64,000 nt of DNA from Mariluticola halotolerans (GTDB lineage Bacteria; Pseudomonadota; Alphaproteobacteria; Rhizobiales; Devosiaceae): positions 2,294,001 through 2,358,000 of the forward strand of contig NZ_CP090960.1 in the NCBI RefSeq assembly GCF_021611515.1. The letters are read 5' to 3'. The notes below the pieces were generated by a model. The model was not told where the DNA came from, made no database searches, and worked only from the letters and a program-made list of their open reading frames with translations. The position numbers and the translations under genes were made by a program. Positions 18,684 through 27,369 of this stretch are shown in pieces; position 1 is the first letter of the stretch; every line of letters starts with the position of its first letter.

Positions 18684-19708
18684 TCACGCATCTGTCGCCC
18701 AAGACTGATCCCAAACTTAAAACTGATCTTGAACTCGCCTTCGAAGACAATCGTCTTGCCGCCCAGCTTTACGGTGAATACGACCAGAATCTGGCGCTGA
18801 TTGAACAGCGGCTCGGGGTCGAGGCCACGCCCCGGGGCAATCATGTGCTGTTGCGCGGCACCAGTACCGGGGTCGATCAGGCCCGGCGGGCGCTGGAATC
18901 GCTTTATGCAGCGCTTGAAGAAGGCCGGGTGCTGGTGATTGCCGATGTCGATGCGATCATTCGCGTCATCGAGGACGAAGACAATCAGCTGACCCTGCCC
19001 ACGATGGAGAAAAAGGGCAAGGTGCGCATGGCGCAGATTGCTACGCGCAAGGCGACCATTGTCGCACGCACGCCGGCCCAGGACGGCTATATGCGCGCCA
19101 TGGAAAAGCGCGAGCTGGTGTTCGGCGCCGGGCCTGCGGGCACGGGCAAGACCTATCTGGCGGTCGCCCATGCGGCGACATTGCTGGAACGCGGCGATAT
19201 CAACCGGATCATTTTGAGCCGCCCCGCCGTTGAGGCCGGGGAACGGTTGGGTTTTCTGCCCGGCGACATGAAGGAAAAGGTCGATCCGTATCTGCGCCCG
19301 CTTTATGACGCGCTTTACGACATGATGCGGCCCGAACATGTGGAACGGGGCATTGCCACCGGCGTGATCGAGGTGGCCCCGCTCGCTTTCATGCGTGGCC
19401 GGACCCTTTCAAATGCCGTGGTCATTCTCGATGAGGCGCAAAATACCACCTCGATGCAAATGAAGATGTTTTTGACCCGTCTGGGTGAAAACTCGAAAAT
19501 GATCGTCACCGGTGATCCCAGCCAGGTTGATCTGCCGCGCGGCGAACGTTCGGGGCTGGTGGAAGCGCTCGATCTGCTTTCCGGGGTTGAGGGCGTGCAT
19601 ATCTCGCGGTTTACCGACCGGGATGTGGTGCGGCATGAGCTGGTGGCGCGCATTGTGCGGGCCTATGAGGCGGTTGGCGCCCAGAAAAACCAAAAGACAC
19701 AAGGATAA
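18680..19708 (+). CDS. ybeZ: PhoH-like ATPase (YbeZ)
   Basis: A 342-aa PhoH-family P-loop ATPase. It has an N-terminal KH-like region (residues ~20-90), Walker [19 protein letters not shown] near residue 150 and Walker [12 protein letters not shown] near residue 250. In E. coli, YbeZ interacts with YbeY in rRNA maturation and ribosome quality control, and ybeY follows here. Translation most likely starts at TTG 18680, which overlaps the miaB stop and has GGAG (18667-18670) 9 nt upstream. The stop is 6 nt before the proposed ybeY start. Confidence 0.92.
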   Translation: MITHLSPKTDPKLKTDLELAFEDNRLAAQLYGEYDQNLALIEQRLGVEATPRGNHVLLRGTSTGVDQARRALESLYAALEEGRVLVIADVDAIIRVIEDEDNQLTLPTMEKKGKVRMAQIATRKATIVARTPAQDGYMRAMEKRELVFGAGPAGTGKTYLAVAHAATLLERGDINRIILSRPAVEAGERLGFLPGDMKEKVDPYLRPLYDALYDMMRPEHVERGIATGVIEVAPLAFMRGRTLSNAVVILDEAQNTTSMQMKMFLTRLGENSKMIVTGDPSQVDLPRGERSGLVEALDLLSGVEGVHISRFTDRDVVRHELVARIVRAYEAVGAQKNQKTQG

Positions 19709-19714
19709 ACCGAC

Positions 19715-20209
19715 CTGACCGCCCCGGCCTATCCGCTTGAAATTGATTTTGCCATAGAAGACGACGCCTGGCCGGAAACGCTGGAGCCTTTGGCCGAAAC
19801 CGCCATTCTGGCGGCGCTTGCGCAAAGCGGTGTGCCCATGACGGGACCGGCCATGCTCTCGGTATTGCTGACCGATGACGCCGCCCAGCGCGCCCTCAAC
19901 GCGCAATGGCGCCAGATGGATAAATCAACAAATGTCCTGTCTTTTCCAGCGATGGACCCTTTCACCCCGATCAATGGCCTGATTGGCGATATCTCCATGG
20001 CCCGGGAGACCCTTGAGCGGGAAACCGGGGAACTGGACAAAAGTTTTACCGATCATTTTACCCATTTGCTGGTACACGGGTTTTTACATTGTCTTGGTTA
20101 TGATCATGAGAATGACGCGGATGCCCTTGTCATGGAGGGTCTGGAGACCCAGATTCTGGCAAGTCTTGGCATTGACGACCCCTATGCGGGCGACGCGCCG
20201 GAAATGTGA
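19715..20209 (+). CDS. ybeY: Endoribonuclease YbeY, apparent CTG start
   Basis: YbeY is a zinc-dependent endoribonuclease involved in 16S rRNA 3' maturation. The zinc site HxxxHxxxxxH is seen in LLVHGFLHCLGYDHEND near residue 120. The conserved N-terminal strand (LEIDFAIEDDAWP) lies upstream of any ATG, GTG or TTG in frame; the first such codon is TTG 19790. The frame is blocked upstream by the phoH TAA (19706-19708). CTG at 19715 is placed 9 nt after AAGGA (19701-19705) and gives the expected length of 164 aa beginning MTAPAYPLEID. I therefore infer a CTG start. Confidence 0.88.
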   Translation: MTAPAYPLEIDFAIEDDAWPETLEPLAETAILAALAQSGVPMTGPAMLSVLLTDDAAQRALNAQWRQMDKSTNVLSFPAMDPFTPINGLIGDISMARETLERETGELDKSFTDHFTHLLVHGFLHCLGYDHENDADALVMEGLETQILASLGIDDPYAGDAPEM

Positions 20210-20265
20210 TATGCTGAGGCGACAGGTTATTTTTGGACTTATATTTTTAACGGAGAGATGGAACC

Positions 20266-21351
20266 GTGTTTGAACCACGGTTCGTTGAGATGAACGACAG
20301 CGACCAATCTACCGCCGCGGCCACAGGGCCGCATCGCTCCAATGGCGACAGCGAAACCGGGCGCAAGCCATCCGCATGGACACGGCTACGCGCGCTTTTA
20401 ACCTTCCGCTCCGCAAGTCTGCGTGACGATCTGGCCGAGGCTCTTGAAGACAAGGCCCATGACGGTACCGGCGCGTTCTCGGACAATGAACGGGCCATTT
20501 TGCAAAATGTGCTCAAGCTTGGCGGCATGCGCGTGGGCGACGTCATGGTGCCGCGCGCCAATATCGAGGCGGTGGACGAGGACGAGACCATGGCGACACT
20601 GATCGCCACTTTTCACAGCGCCGGTCATTCGCGCCTGCCGGTCTATGCCGACAATCTCGACAATATCCTGGGCTTTGTGCACATCAAGGATGCGTTGCAG
20701 CGGCTCACCGAAATCCGCGACATCAACGGCAGCGAGAGCAATGGCAAGGAAATCCCGGTCAAAATGCTGACCGCTGTGCTCAAGCACAAGATCGGCCATC
20801 GCGACATGGTGCGCAAAGTGCTGTTTGTCCCCCCCTCCATGCCGGTGGGTGATCTGTTGCAGACCATGCAGGCAACCCGTGTGCATATGGCCATGGTGGT
20901 TGACGAATATGGTGGCACGGACGGGCTGGTGACCATTGAGGATCTGCTTGAAGCGGTGGTCGGCGATATCGAAGACGAACACGATGATGAAGATGAAGAT
21001 CTCGTCCGCAAGATCGACGACAATACCTATGTCGCCGATGCCCGGGTGGAACTGAACGAATTGCAGGAGATTTTCGGCACCGATTTTCAGCCCGGCGTCC
21101 ACGCGGAAGACGCGGATACGCTGGGTGGTCTGATTTTCGATCTGATCGACAGGGTGCCGGTGCGCGGCGAGGTGGTGACACGGCTTAAGGGTTTCGAATT
21201 TGAAATCATGCAGGCAGATCCCCGCCGGATCCGCAAGGTGCGGATTGTGCGGCGCAAGCGCCTGGCGCGGGCACGGCCAACAACGCCACCGCTGCCGGTA
21301 CAACAGAACCCGGCAGAACCATCCGGCCAAGCCGACCAGAAAGCGGGCTGA
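20266..21351 (+). CDS. ybeX: CorC/HlyC-type CBS-domain protein (YbeX)
   Basis: A 361-aa cytosolic protein with two CBS domains ([14 protein letters not shown] near residue 90; [30 protein letters not shown] near residue 190) and a C-terminal CorC_HlyC (transporter-associated) domain from about residue 270. An acidic stretch [11 protein letters not shown] separates them. Members are linked to magnesium/cobalt efflux and, as YbeX, to ribosome metabolism. Position between ybeY and lnt supports the YbeX assignment. GTG 20266 follows GGAG (20252-20255) at 10 nt; ATG 20290 is the alternative. Confidence 0.88.
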   Translation: MFEPRFVEMNDSDQSTAAATGPHRSNGDSETGRKPSAWTRLRALLTFRSASLRDDLAEALEDKAHDGTGAFSDNERAILQNVLKLGGMRVGDVMVPRANIEAVDEDETMATLIATFHSAGHSRLPVYADNLDNILGFVHIKDALQRLTEIRDINGSESNGKEIPVKMLTAVLKHKIGHRDMVRKVLFVPPSMPVGDLLQTMQATRVHMAMVVDEYGGTDGLVTIEDLLEAVVGDIEDEHDDEDEDLVRKIDDNTYVADARVELNELQEIFGTDFQPGVHAEDADTLGGLIFDLIDRVPVRGEVVTRLKGFEFEIMQADPRRIRKVRIVRRKRLARARPTTPPLPVQQNPAEPSGQADQKAG

Positions 21352-21459
21352 ACCCCACCATTCAATGCCAGAGACGGCACGGCATCTTGACGGCGGTGCC
21401 GCCCGGCGGCGAGCTAGGCGGTGAGGTGATTCGCGCCTGGCATTGAGGATTGGCATTTG

Positions 21460-23058
21460 ATGAACCGGCTTGCTGAAATCTGCATGCTCGCCCATGGCTG
21501 GCGCCGCCAGCTGATTCTGATCCTTGGCGGGGCGGTCTCCGCGCTTTCCATGCCGCCGCTGTTTTTATTGCCTTTATTGTTTGTGGGCATGCCGGTCTGG
21601 GTGTGGTGCCTTGATGGCGCGGAACGGCGCCGGGGCTTTTGGGGCCGCATGTTCGGCCCCGCCTTTTCCATCGGGTTTGCCTTCGGCCTTGGCTATTTTC
21701 TCGTAGCCATTCACTGGATCGGGGCGGCATTTTTCGTCGATGGCGGCTGGGTGCTGGCCGCAATGCCGTTTGCTGTTTTGGCGCTCGCCGCCGTTCTGGC
21801 GCTGTTTTGGGGATTTGCCAGCAGTTTTGCGCATATGCTGTGGAGCGCAGGCGCGATGCGGGTGGTGGCGCTGGCTGTCATGCTGACCATAGCCGAATTT
21901 GCCCGTGGCCATTTGCTGACCGGCTTTCCGTTTGACCTTCTGGGGTACGCCCTGACCGCCAACGCGCAGATGATGCAGCTGGCCTCGATTATCGGCATTT
22001 ACGGGCTGACCCTTCTGGCGGCTTTGCTGGCTGTGCTGCCGGCATTGATCTGGCCGCGTGACGAACGCGGACTGACCCGGCGGCTGGTGCCGTTTTTCAC
22101 CATCATCGTTGTGCTGGCCGGTCAGATTGTCTGGGGCCAGTACCGGCTCGATACAATAATTACCGCCCCGATAGAGAGGATCAAGCTGCGGCTGGTGCAA
22201 CCGGCCATCGCGCAAAGCGTCAAATGGCAGGCCGACAGCCGTGAATTTGTGATGGAGCGGCTATTATCGCTTTCCGAGACCCGGCTGACGCCGGATGATC
22301 CCGGCCTTGCGGGCGTGAGCCAATTGATCTGGCCGGAATCGGCGATGCCGTTCTATCTGGCCGAGCAGCCGGACGAACTCGCGCGGATCGGACGGATGCT
22401 GGCCGGAGACACCGTATTGGTGACCGGCGCCCCGCGGCGCGAATATGGAACCGGGACGCCGGAAGCCTCGTTCAATTCCATCCTGATGATCAATGCCGAT
22501 GGGGAACTGGTCACCCGCTATGACAAAACCCATCTGGTGCCGATTGGCGAATATCTGCCCTTCAAGGCGCTGTTCCGGCAATTGGGTTTTACCCAGTTCG
22601 TTCCCGGTGCCGAAGGCTGGAGCGCTGGCGACAGCCGCAGGCTGATGGCCGGGCCGGTCGGCCCCGCCTTCCTGCCGCTGATTTGCTATGAGGCGATTTT
22701 TTCCGGCGATCTGGGCGCTGATATCACCGAGGCTGGTTATCTGCTCAACCTGACCAATGATGGCTGGTTTGACGGGTCTATTGGCGGGGCCCAGCATTTT
22801 CATCATGCCCGGCTACGGGCCGTGGAAGAGGGACGGGCGCTGGTCCGGGTTGCCAATACAGGCACCACGGCGCTTGTCGATCCGCTGGGACGAATCACGG
22901 CGATGGTCCAGCCCGGTGCGGTGGGTGTGGCCGATGTGGTGCCCGATCAGCCCCTGGCCATGACCCTGTTTGCCCAATACCGGCACTGGCCCCTGCTGGC
23001 GGTTCTGCTTTTTGGCCTGTTGGCCGTGATTGTGCGCCGACGCTTTGCAGGGGAATAA
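21460..23058 (+). CDS. lnt: Apolipoprotein N-acyltransferase
   Basis: Lnt adds the third acyl chain to the N-terminal cysteine of lipoproteins at the periplasmic face of the inner membrane. The 532-aa protein has an N-terminal membrane region of about six segments, then a nitrilase-fold domain with the Glu-Lys-Cys triad E293 (IWPESAMPF), K356 (YDKTHLVP) and C409 (LICYEAIF). A final hydrophobic segment (WPLLAVLLFGLLAVI) precedes the arginine-rich end. ATG 21460 follows GAGGAT (21445-21450) at 9 nt; TTG 21457 is the alternative. Confidence 0.96.
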   Translation: MNRLAEICMLAHGWRRQLILILGGAVSALSMPPLFLLPLLFVGMPVWVWCLDGAERRRGFWGRMFGPAFSIGFAFGLGYFLVAIHWIGAAFFVDGGWVLAAMPFAVLALAAVLALFWGFASSFAHMLWSAGAMRVVALAVMLTIAEFARGHLLTGFPFDLLGYALTANAQMMQLASIIGIYGLTLLAALLAVLPALIWPRDERGLTRRLVPFFTIIVVLAGQIVWGQYRLDTIITAPIERIKLRLVQPAIAQSVKWQADSREFVMERLLSLSETRLTPDDPGLAGVSQLIWPESAMPFYLAEQPDELARIGRMLAGDTVLVTGAPRREYGTGTPEASFNSILMINADGELVTRYDKTHLVPIGEYLPFKALFRQLGFTQFVPGAEGWSAGDSRRLMAGPVGPAFLPLICYEAIFSGDLGADITEAGYLLNLTNDGWFDGSIGGAQHFHHARLRAVEEGRALVRVANTGTTALVDPLGRITAMVQPGAVGVADVVPDQPLAMTLFAQYRHWPLLAVLLFGLLAVIVRRRFAGE

Positions 23059-23083
23059 TTAACCTGAAGCCCCCGTCTGGAAC

Positions 23084-23099
23084 ATAAAGATTTCTTTAT
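23084..23099 (+). promoter_or_regulatory. Perfect AT-rich inverted repeat in the metK leader region
   Basis: ATAAAG-ATTT-CTTTAT is an exact 6-bp inverted repeat with a 4-bp spacer inside the otherwise GC-rich 286-bp gap before metK. It looks like a dimeric repressor operator. An ArsR-type S-adenosylhomocysteine-responsive repressor (SahR), known to control methionine-cycle genes in proteobacteria, is a plausible partner, but I recall its motif only loosely. The rest of the gap (23100-23344) has no gene I can support and no riboswitch I recognise. Confidence 0.45.
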
Positions 23100-23344
23100 A
23101 TCTGCCTTGACCACGGCGGCGACCGCTGGCACAAAGCGTGCTGAAGATGTGAATTTATTAATTCCGTCACATTGTGTCCGCCGCAAGCGCCTGGCGCTGG
23201 GGTGGGTCATAGGGTCAGTAAGTGCCCGTTTTGGCGGTCGGCGACATGCCGGCTGCGATGCCTTTGCGGGGGCTGTAACAAACAAGCGGGCAAGCCCGTT
23301 CCGGGATAACCGGAATGGGTTCCCGGGAAAACTACGGGGTTATC

Positions 23345-24598
23345 GTGGCTAGATCTTCCTATCTGTTTACATCTGAATCCGTTTCCGAGGGTCATCCGGA
23401 CAAGGTGTGCGACCGCATTTCCGACGAAATCGTCGACATGATCTACAAGGAAGCCAAAAAGACCGGCATTGACCCCTGGAATGTGCGGGTCGCCTGTGAA
23501 ACCCTGGCGACCACCAATCGCGTTGTGATTGCCGGTGAAGTGCGGGTGCCGCCAACCTTCCTCAAGACCGACAAGCATGGCAATGAGGTGATCAATCCCT
23601 CCAAGTTCAAATCCGCCGCGCGCCGGGCGATCAAATCGATCGGTTATGAGCAGGACGGGTTTCACTGGAAGAGCGCCAAGATTGATGTCCTGCTGCACTC
23701 CCAATCCGCCGATATTGCCCAGGGCGTGGATAATGCCGCCGACATGCAGGGCGAAGAGGGCGCGGGCGATCAGGGCATCATGTTCGGTTATGCCTGCGGG
23801 GAAACCCCGGACCTGATGCCGGCACCGATTTATTACGCCCACAAGATTCTCGAGCTGCTCGCCGCTGCCCGCAAGAGCGGGACAGGCGATGCGGCAAAGC
23901 TTGGCCCCGATGCCAAGTCGCAGGTGACCGTGCGCTATGAAAACGGCGAACCGGTTGAAGCCACCCAGATCGTGTTGTCGACCCAGCATCTCGATGCGAG
24001 CTGGGATTCGAAAAAAGTGCGGCAGGTTGTCGAGCCTTATATCCGCGAAGCGCTTGATGGGATCAGGATTGCCGAAGACTGCAAATGGCATATCAACCCG
24101 ACCGGCAAGTTCGTCATTGGCGGACCGGATGGCGATGCGGGCCTGACCGGGCGCAAGATCATTGTCGACACCTATGGCGGGGCTGCCCCCCATGGCGGCG
24201 GCGCGTTTTCGGGCAAGGACACCACCAAGGTGGACCGGTCTGCCGCTTATGCGGCGCGCTATCTCGCCAAAAATGTGGTTGCCGCGAAACTGGCCGGCCG
24301 CTGCACCATCCAGCTGAGCTATGCCATTGGCGTGGCACAGCCGCTTTCCATTTATGTCGATACCCATGGCACCGGCCAGGTGGACGAAGCCTTGCTGGAA
24401 AAAGCGCTGGGTGAGGTGATGGATCTGTCCCCCTCGGGCATTCGCCGTCATCTCGATCTCAACAAGCCGATCTATGCCAAGACCGCAGCCTATGGCCATT
24501 TTGGCCGCAAGCCGGGGCGTGATGGCAGCTTCTCCTGGGAGAAGACCGATCTGGTGCAGGCATTGAAGGCTGCTGTGAAGAACCAGATCGCCGCCTGA
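23345..24598 (+). CDS. metK: S-adenosylmethionine synthetase
   Basis: MetK makes S-adenosylmethionine from methionine and ATP. The protein (417 aa) starts [30 protein letters not shown] and carries the ATP-site signature [12 protein letters not shown] near residue 140 and the P-loop-like [19 protein letters not shown] near residue 290. GTG 23345 is chosen because family similarity starts there; in-frame ATGs upstream give a short unmatched extension. It supplies the methyl donor for the trmB and rsmG products and the SAM used by MiaB. A terminator follows directly. Confidence 0.96.
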   Translation: MARSSYLFTSESVSEGHPDKVCDRISDEIVDMIYKEAKKTGIDPWNVRVACETLATTNRVVIAGEVRVPPTFLKTDKHGNEVINPSKFKSAARRAIKSIGYEQDGFHWKSAKIDVLLHSQSADIAQGVDNAADMQGEEGAGDQGIMFGYACGETPDLMPAPIYYAHKILELLAAARKSGTGDAAKLGPDAKSQVTVRYENGEPVEATQIVLSTQHLDASWDSKKVRQVVEPYIREALDGIRIAEDCKWHINPTGKFVIGGPDGDAGLTGRKIIVDTYGGAAPHGGGAFSGKDTTKVDRSAAYAARYLAKNVVAAKLAGRCTIQLSYAIGVAQPLSIYVDTHGTGQVDEALLEKALGEVMDLSPSGIRRHLDLNKPIYAKTAAYGHFGRKPGRDGSFSWEKTDLVQALKAAVKNQIAA

Positions 24599-24632
24599 AC
24601 GGGCCCTTACTGACAACGAAATAAAAACCATC

Positions 24633-24672
24633 AACCCTCGCCCCGAACTTGCTGACGGGCGAGGGTTTGTTT
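24633..24672 (+). terminator. metK intrinsic terminator overlapping the trmB ribosome-binding site
   Basis: The perfect 11-bp stem AACCCTCGCCC (24633-24643) / GGGCGAGGGTT (24657-24667) has a 13-nt loop and is followed by TGTTT. The 3' arm contains GAGGG, the best Shine-Dalgarno for trmB (ATG 24673). Read-through transcripts would therefore have this site buried in the hairpin. Confidence 0.8.
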
Positions 24673-25407
24673 ATGGGCTGCAGCATGAAGACCAAACCGC
24701 CGCTTACCGTTGATGGCGCGCCCCGCGCCTTTTTTGGCCGCCGCTCGGGCAAGACCCTGCATGCGCGCCAGCAATTGCTGTTCGACAACCTGCTGCCCGA
24801 CCTGTCGATCGATTTGCCTGAAGGCGGCGCTTTAGACCCCGATAGCCTGTTCCCCTCCGGTACTGGCCCCCTCATTCTGGAAATCGGCTATGGCGGGGGC
24901 GAGCATCTGGCGCGGCAGGCCGAAGAAAACCCGGACAGCCGGTTTATCGGCTGCGAAGTCTTTACCGGCGGGATCGGCAAATTGCTGGAAAAGATTGCGG
25001 GCAATGACCTCGGCAATATCCGGCTTTATGCCGATGATGCGCTGAAACTGTTGCAGACCCTGCCCGATGCGGTGCTGGACGGGGTTTATCTGCTTTATCC
25101 CGACCCCTGGCCGAAACTGCGCCATCACAAGCGCCGCTTTGTGTCCCCGACAACCCTTGCAGAGCTGGCGCGGGTGATCAAACCGGGTGGTTTCTTCCGC
25201 TTTGCCAGCGATATCGAGGATTATGCCAACTGGACGCTGGCCCATATTCTGCGCCATCCGGATTTTGACTGGGTGGCCGGTGCGCCTGAAAGCTGGCATG
25301 TGCCCTATCCCGGCTGGCAACCGACCCGGTATGAGCAAAAGGCGCGCCGCGAAGGCCGGCTCAAAAGTTTCTATTTCAGCTTCACACGGCACGGACCCAC
25401 GCCCTAG
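24673..25407 (+). CDS. trmB: tRNA (guanine-N7-)-methyltransferase
   Basis: TrmB forms m7G46 in the variable loop of tRNAs. This 244-aa class I SAM methyltransferase has the SAM-binding motif LILEIGYGGGEHLARQAEE near residue 68, the acidic FIGCEVF, and the diagnostic YPDPWPKLRHHKRRFV near residue 143. ATG 24673 follows GAGG (24661-24664) at 8 nt; ATG 24685 is the alternative. The start sits immediately after the metK terminator hairpin, which is unusual (see findings). The metK-trmB order is common in Rhizobiales. Confidence 0.95.
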   Translation: MGCSMKTKPPLTVDGAPRAFFGRRSGKTLHARQQLLFDNLLPDLSIDLPEGGALDPDSLFPSGTGPLILEIGYGGGEHLARQAEENPDSRFIGCEVFTGGIGKLLEKIAGNDLGNIRLYADDALKLLQTLPDAVLDGVYLLYPDPWPKLRHHKRRFVSPTTLAELARVIKPGGFFRFASDIEDYANWTLAHILRHPDFDWVAGAPESWHVPYPGWQPTRYEQKARREGRLKSFYFSFTRHGPTP

Positions 25408-25432
25408 ACTATTGGGGCGAGGGAGATATTGC

Positions 25433-26392
25433 ATGCGATTCATCATTTACGGCACCGGCGCGATTGGCGGCACATTTGCCGCCCGGCTGGCCCTTTCGGG
25501 CTACAATGTTACCGGCATTGCCCGGGGGCCGCATCTGGCGGCAATTAAGGATGCGGGGCTGACCCTGCGCACACCAGCGGATACGCATGTGGTGAGCCTT
25601 GATTGTGTGGCTGATCCCGGCGAGATCGATTTTAAACCCGATGACGTGATCTTTTTGACCATGAAGACGCAGGACACCCCGGCGGCCCTTGCGCGCCTCA
25701 GGGCGGCGGGCGTCAAGGAACAGGCAATCGTCTGTGCCCAGAACGGGGTGGCCAATGAGCGTTTTGCCCTAAGGTTGTTTCCCAATGTCTACGGGATGAT
25801 GATGCTGATGCCAGCCACCCATATGGTGCCCGGCGAGGTGAATGCGTTCGGTGTGCCCAAATACGGTGTACTGGATATTGGCCGCTATCCCGCCGGAGAC
25901 GATGTGCTGGCGGAACAGCTGACCGCGGCGTTGAACGCATCCGGCTTTGCGGCCTATACCAGTGCCGATGTGATGCAGAGCAAATATACCAAACTGCTGA
26001 TGAATCTGGGCAATATCGTGCATGCCGTGATGGATAAGGGCGAAGCCTCTACGGCGCTAACCGGGAAGGTGCGGGCCGAGGGCGCAGCGGTTTTGCGCGC
26101 GGCAGGCATTGCCTTTAACACCCAGGATTCGCGGAGTGAAACCGACATACAGGAAAAGGATATTGCGGGGGTGGACCGGATCGGGTCCTCTTCGGCCCAA
26201 AGCCTTGCGCGCAATGCCGGCTCGATTGAAACCGATTATCTCAATGGTGAAATCGTCTTGCTGGGGCGTTTGAACGGGGTTGAGACCCCGGCCAATGCCT
26301 ATCTGACAAGGCTGGCGCAGGATCTGGTATCGGGCCGGGTCAAACGCGCCGATATCAGCGCCGAACAGATTTCAGCGGGGGCCGGGCTCTAG
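25433..26392 (+). CDS. Ketopantoate reductase family protein (PanE/ApbA)
   Basis: A 319-aa NADPH-dependent reductase starting with the Rossmann motif MRFIIYGTGAIGGTFAARLALSG. The family lysine lies in SKYTKLLMNLGN near residue 185, and a C-terminal helical domain carries ENGEIV-like NGEIVLLGR near residue 278. PanE makes pantoate for coenzyme A. Several paralogues exist in Rhizobiales, so pantothenate synthesis is likely but not certain. ATG 25433 has GGGAG at 25420-25424, 8 nt upstream. No other pantothenate gene is adjacent. Confidence 0.82.
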   Translation: MRFIIYGTGAIGGTFAARLALSGYNVTGIARGPHLAAIKDAGLTLRTPADTHVVSLDCVADPGEIDFKPDDVIFLTMKTQDTPAALARLRAAGVKEQAIVCAQNGVANERFALRLFPNVYGMMMLMPATHMVPGEVNAFGVPKYGVLDIGRYPAGDDVLAEQLTAALNASGFAAYTSADVMQSKYTKLLMNLGNIVHAVMDKGEASTALTGKVRAEGAAVLRAAGIAFNTQDSRSETDIQEKDIAGVDRIGSSSAQSLARNAGSIETDYLNGEIVLLGRLNGVETPANAYLTRLAQDLVSGRVKRADISAEQISAGAGL

Positions 26393-26530
26393 AAATTCCG
26401 CCCCAGCGTGCTTTTGTGTTCACCAATCGCGAACACTGCGATGGCCATTCGGGGGGCTGGTCGCGGGGCGCTTGAGCGCCCTAACGTGAGGGCCTGTTGA
26501 CCGGCCCGTCAATCACAAGGAGCGTTTCCA

Positions 26531-27196
26531 ATGCCGCATCGTGCCGAAATCATCGCCATCACCCCCTTGACCCATAATGTCCGCGCCTATCGTCTCGGGC
26601 GCCCCAAGGGATATACATTTGCCGCCGGGCAGGCGACAGAAGCCGCGCTTGATATTGAGGGGTGGCGCGACAAGAAGCGGCCGTTCACCTTTACCGGGCT
26701 GGCGCAGGATGCGGATCTGGAATTCACCATCAAATCCTATAATGACCATGAGGGTGTCACCCACAGGCTGGGGCAGATGCAGGTCGGTGACGCGTTATTG
26801 CTGGATGATGCCTGGGAAACGCTGCCCTATAAGGGGCCGGGCTGTTTCATCGCCGGTGGCGCGGGCATCACCCCGTTTCTGGCCATATTGCGCCAGTTGC
26901 AGCTGGAGGGCGGATTGGCTGGTAACCGGCTGATTTTTTCCAACAGTGCGGCGCGGGATATCATTTTGCGCGATGAGCTGGAGGCCATGGCGGGGCTGGA
27001 ACTGGTGCTGACAGTGACCGATGACGACGCGCCGGGCGTGTTGCACCAGCGAATCGACAAGGATTTCCTCAAAACCCATGCGGGTGGTCCCGGGCAGAAT
27101 TTCTACCTTTGCGGCCCTGATCCGATGACCAAGGCGCTGCAAGAGGCGCTTGTGGGGCTGGGTGCCGACACGGACCGGGTGTTCATTGCCGACTAG
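26531..27196 (+). CDS. Flavodoxin/ferredoxin-NADP reductase-like oxidoreductase
   Basis: A 221-aa protein with a ferredoxin-NADP reductase fold. An N-terminal FAD barrel has RPFTFTG (the RxYS-type flavin motif) near residue 56, and the NAD(P) domain has GGAGITPFLAILRQL near residue 115 and the C-terminal CGPDPMTKALQ near residue 196. It has no 2Fe-2S domain and lacks the long tail of bacterial FPR. It may pass electrons between NAD(P)H and an unidentified acceptor. It ends before the rimP promoter and terminator-like leader and is not obviously part of either neighbouring operon. Confidence 0.82.
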   Translation: MPHRAEIIAITPLTHNVRAYRLGRPKGYTFAAGQATEAALDIEGWRDKKRPFTFTGLAQDADLEFTIKSYNDHEGVTHRLGQMQVGDALLLDDAWETLPYKGPGCFIAGGAGITPFLAILRQLQLEGGLAGNRLIFSNSAARDIILRDELEAMAGLELVLTVTDDDAPGVLHQRIDKDFLKTHAGGPGQNFYLCGPDPMTKALQEALVGLGADTDRVFIAD

Positions 27197-27218
27197 AGGG
27201 CGGGGCTGAAGACCGCGC

Positions 27219-27247
27219 TTGCCTTGGCGCCGGTTCGGTATTATACA
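27219..27247 (+). promoter_or_regulatory. Candidate sigma-70 promoter of the rimP-nusA-infB operon
   Basis: The -35-like TTGCCT (27219-27224) and -10-like TATACA (27242-27247) are 17 bp apart, in the gap between the reductase gene and rimP. Transcription would begin near 27254, about 20 nt before a terminator-like hairpin. Confidence 0.5.
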
Positions 27248-27273
27248 ATCCCCAACATCTCAGGGCTAACCAG

Positions 27274-27305
27274 AGAGTGGGTGCCAACCGGCCCCGCTCT
27301 TTTTT
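27274..27305 (+). terminator. Intrinsic terminator/attenuator in the rimP leader
   Basis: AGAGTGGG (27274-27281) pairs with CCCGCTCT (27293-27300), eight pairs with one G-U, followed by an uninterrupted T run (27300-27305). It lies 78 bp after the reductase stop and 65 bp before rimP. It could end the upstream transcript, attenuate the rimP operon started at 27254, or do both. Confidence 0.75.
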
Positions 27306-27369
27306 GTTGCCCGGCGCAATATCCGGCTGACCATCAGTGCCGGATGCACCGGCTGGAAGAGACGATACG

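Noticed and set aside
23059-23344. SAM or SAM/SAH riboswitch before metK
   Set aside because: These are known upstream of metK-type genes in some alphaproteobacteria, but I could not find the conserved stems or core by eye. A covariance search would be needed.
26466-26481. GGGCGC-TTGA-GCGCCC hairpin before the flavodoxin-reductase-like gene
   Set aside because: A neat 6-bp stem with tetraloop, but without a U-tract or a clear regulatory context; common by chance at this GC content.
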